DNA of 5,858 bases, taken from assembly GCA_018969885.1 (NCBI GenBank), contig JAGWXN010000208.1:1-5858 (forward strand). The letters run 5' to 3'. The position numbers and the translations under genes were made by a program. Positions 5,273-5,858 of the stretch are shown in pieces. The notes beneath the pieces are model-generated. The model saw only the letters and a program-made list of their open reading frames with translations, ran no database searches and was not told the origin of the DNA. Position 1 is the stretch's first letter, and each line of letters opens with the position of its first letter. The DNA comes from Betaproteobacteria bacterium. GTDB taxonomy: Bacteria > Pseudomonadota > Gammaproteobacteria > Burkholderiales > Burkholderiaceae.

Positions 5273-5858
5273 ACATCACCGGCCAAGAGGCTCGTGCCAC
5301 CACGGTGCAGCTGATGATGAAAACGCGGCTCTCCGCCGAGGCGGCGGTTGAACCCGATCCGGTGCATGACGGCCCGGTCACCAAGACCACCCAGATCATC
5401 GCCATCTACGGCAAGGGCGGGATCGGCAAAAGTTTCACGCTTGCCAATCTCTCCTACATGATGGCGCAGCAGGGCAAGAAGGTGCTGCTGATTGGCTGCG
5501 ACCCCAAGAGCGACACCACATCGCTTCTTTTTGGCGGCCGGGCCTGCCCCACCATCATCGAAACGTCCTCCCGCAAGAAGCTCGCTGGCGAGCCGGTTTC
5601 GATCGGCGACGTCTGCTTCAAGCGCGATGGCGTCTTCGCCATGGAACTGGGCGGCCCGGAGGTGGGTCGTGGCTGCGGCGGCCGCGGCATCATTCATGGC
5701 TTCGAGACGCTCGAAAAACTCGGTTTCCACGACTGGGGCTTTGACTACGTCCTGCTCGATTTCCTGGGCGACGTGGTCTGCGGCGGTTTCGGTCTGCCGA
5801 TTGCCCGCGACATGTGCCAGAAGGTGATCGTGGTCGGCAGCAACGACCTGCAGTCGCT
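5269..5858 (+). CDS. bchX: Chlorophyllide a reductase iron protein BchX, 3'-truncated by the window edge
   Basis: BchX is the NifH-like ATP-dependent reductase of chlorophyllide oxidoreductase. It passes electrons to BchY-BchZ for reduction of ring B (C7=C8) in bacteriochlorophyll synthesis. The first 196 residues are visible of a protein normally somewhat over 300. After an N-terminal extension of about 40 residues that separates BchX from BchL and NifH, the P-loop YGKGGIGKS is at 47-55. GCDPKSDTTSLLFGGR at 76-91 is the switch/Walker region. Cys136 in GRGCGGRG and Cys171 in GDVVCGGFG are the expected 4Fe-4S ligands of the homodimer, and LLDFLGDVVCGG (162-173) is a family hallmark. The ATG overlaps the bchC stop by four bases. 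bchY and bchZ, and then the puf operon, would be expected beyond the right edge. Confidence 0.97.
   Translation, partial: MNITGQEARATTVQLMMKTRLSAEAAVEPDPVHDGPVTKTTQIIAIYGKGGIGKSFTLANLSYMMAQQGKKVLLIGCDPKSDTTSLLFGGRACPTIIETSSRKKLAGEPVSIGDVCFKRDGVFAMELGGPEVGRGCGGRGIIHGFETLEKLGFHDWGFDYVLLDFLGDVVCGGFGLPIARDMCQKVIVVGSNDLQS

Noticed and set aside
1..5858. CRISPR array, tRNA, rRNA, insertion sequence or a novel defence-type system
   Set aside because: No spaced direct repeats, RNA gene signatures, transposase or terminal inverted repeats were seen. Every long conserved frame belongs to a known photosynthesis gene family.

Overview
The window is a piece of the photosynthesis gene cluster of a purple, bacteriochlorophyll a-producing proteobacterium. 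This is shown by genes of bacteriochlorophyll synthesis (bchD, bchO, bchC, bchX) interleaved with genes of the methoxylated carotenoid pathway (crtE, crtF), and by TGT-N12-ACA operators of the PpsR/CrtJ type. The DNA is GC-rich (roughly two thirds by eye) and almost fully coding. I cannot place the class (alpha-, beta- or gammaproteobacterium) from this sequence alone.

Layout from left to right. Positions 1-1224 (+) hold the 3' part of bchD, whose 5' end lies outside the window. bchO lies on the minus strand from about 2087 down to 1158, convergent with bchD, and the two genes overlap at their 3' ends by 67 bp. Positions 2028-2129 form the control region from which crtE and crtF are read rightwards; it holds a sigma70-like promoter and a tandem PpsR-type operator, and it also covers the start region of bchO. 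crtE (2130-3068) and crtF (3087-4223) form an operon. The 95-bp gap at 4224-4318 holds a second promoter and a second tandem PpsR-type operator, overlapped by an FNR-like box. bchC (4319-5272) overlaps bchX (5269 to beyond the window end) by four bases in an ATGA junction. No terminator is visible between crtF and bchC, so read-through from crtEF into bchCX, the superoperon arrangement known from Rhodobacter, is plausible.

How the genes work together. BchD is a subunit of the Mg-chelatase that commits protoporphyrin IX to bacteriochlorophyll. BchO is thought to assist this branch. BchX is the reductase component of chlorophyllide oxidoreductase, and BchC oxidises the C3 hydroxyethyl group to acetyl; both act late in the pathway. 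CrtE makes geranylgeranyl diphosphate, used for carotenoids and for the bacteriochlorophyll tail. CrtF O-methylates hydroxylated carotenoids of the spheroidene/spirilloxanthin type. The two operators suggest coordinated oxygen/light repression of carotenoid and bacteriochlorophyll synthesis.

I see no unknown system here. The points most worth checking are the inverted, overlapping bchO, the matching geometry of the two tandem operators, and two FNR-like boxes, one a perfect consensus match inside crtE.
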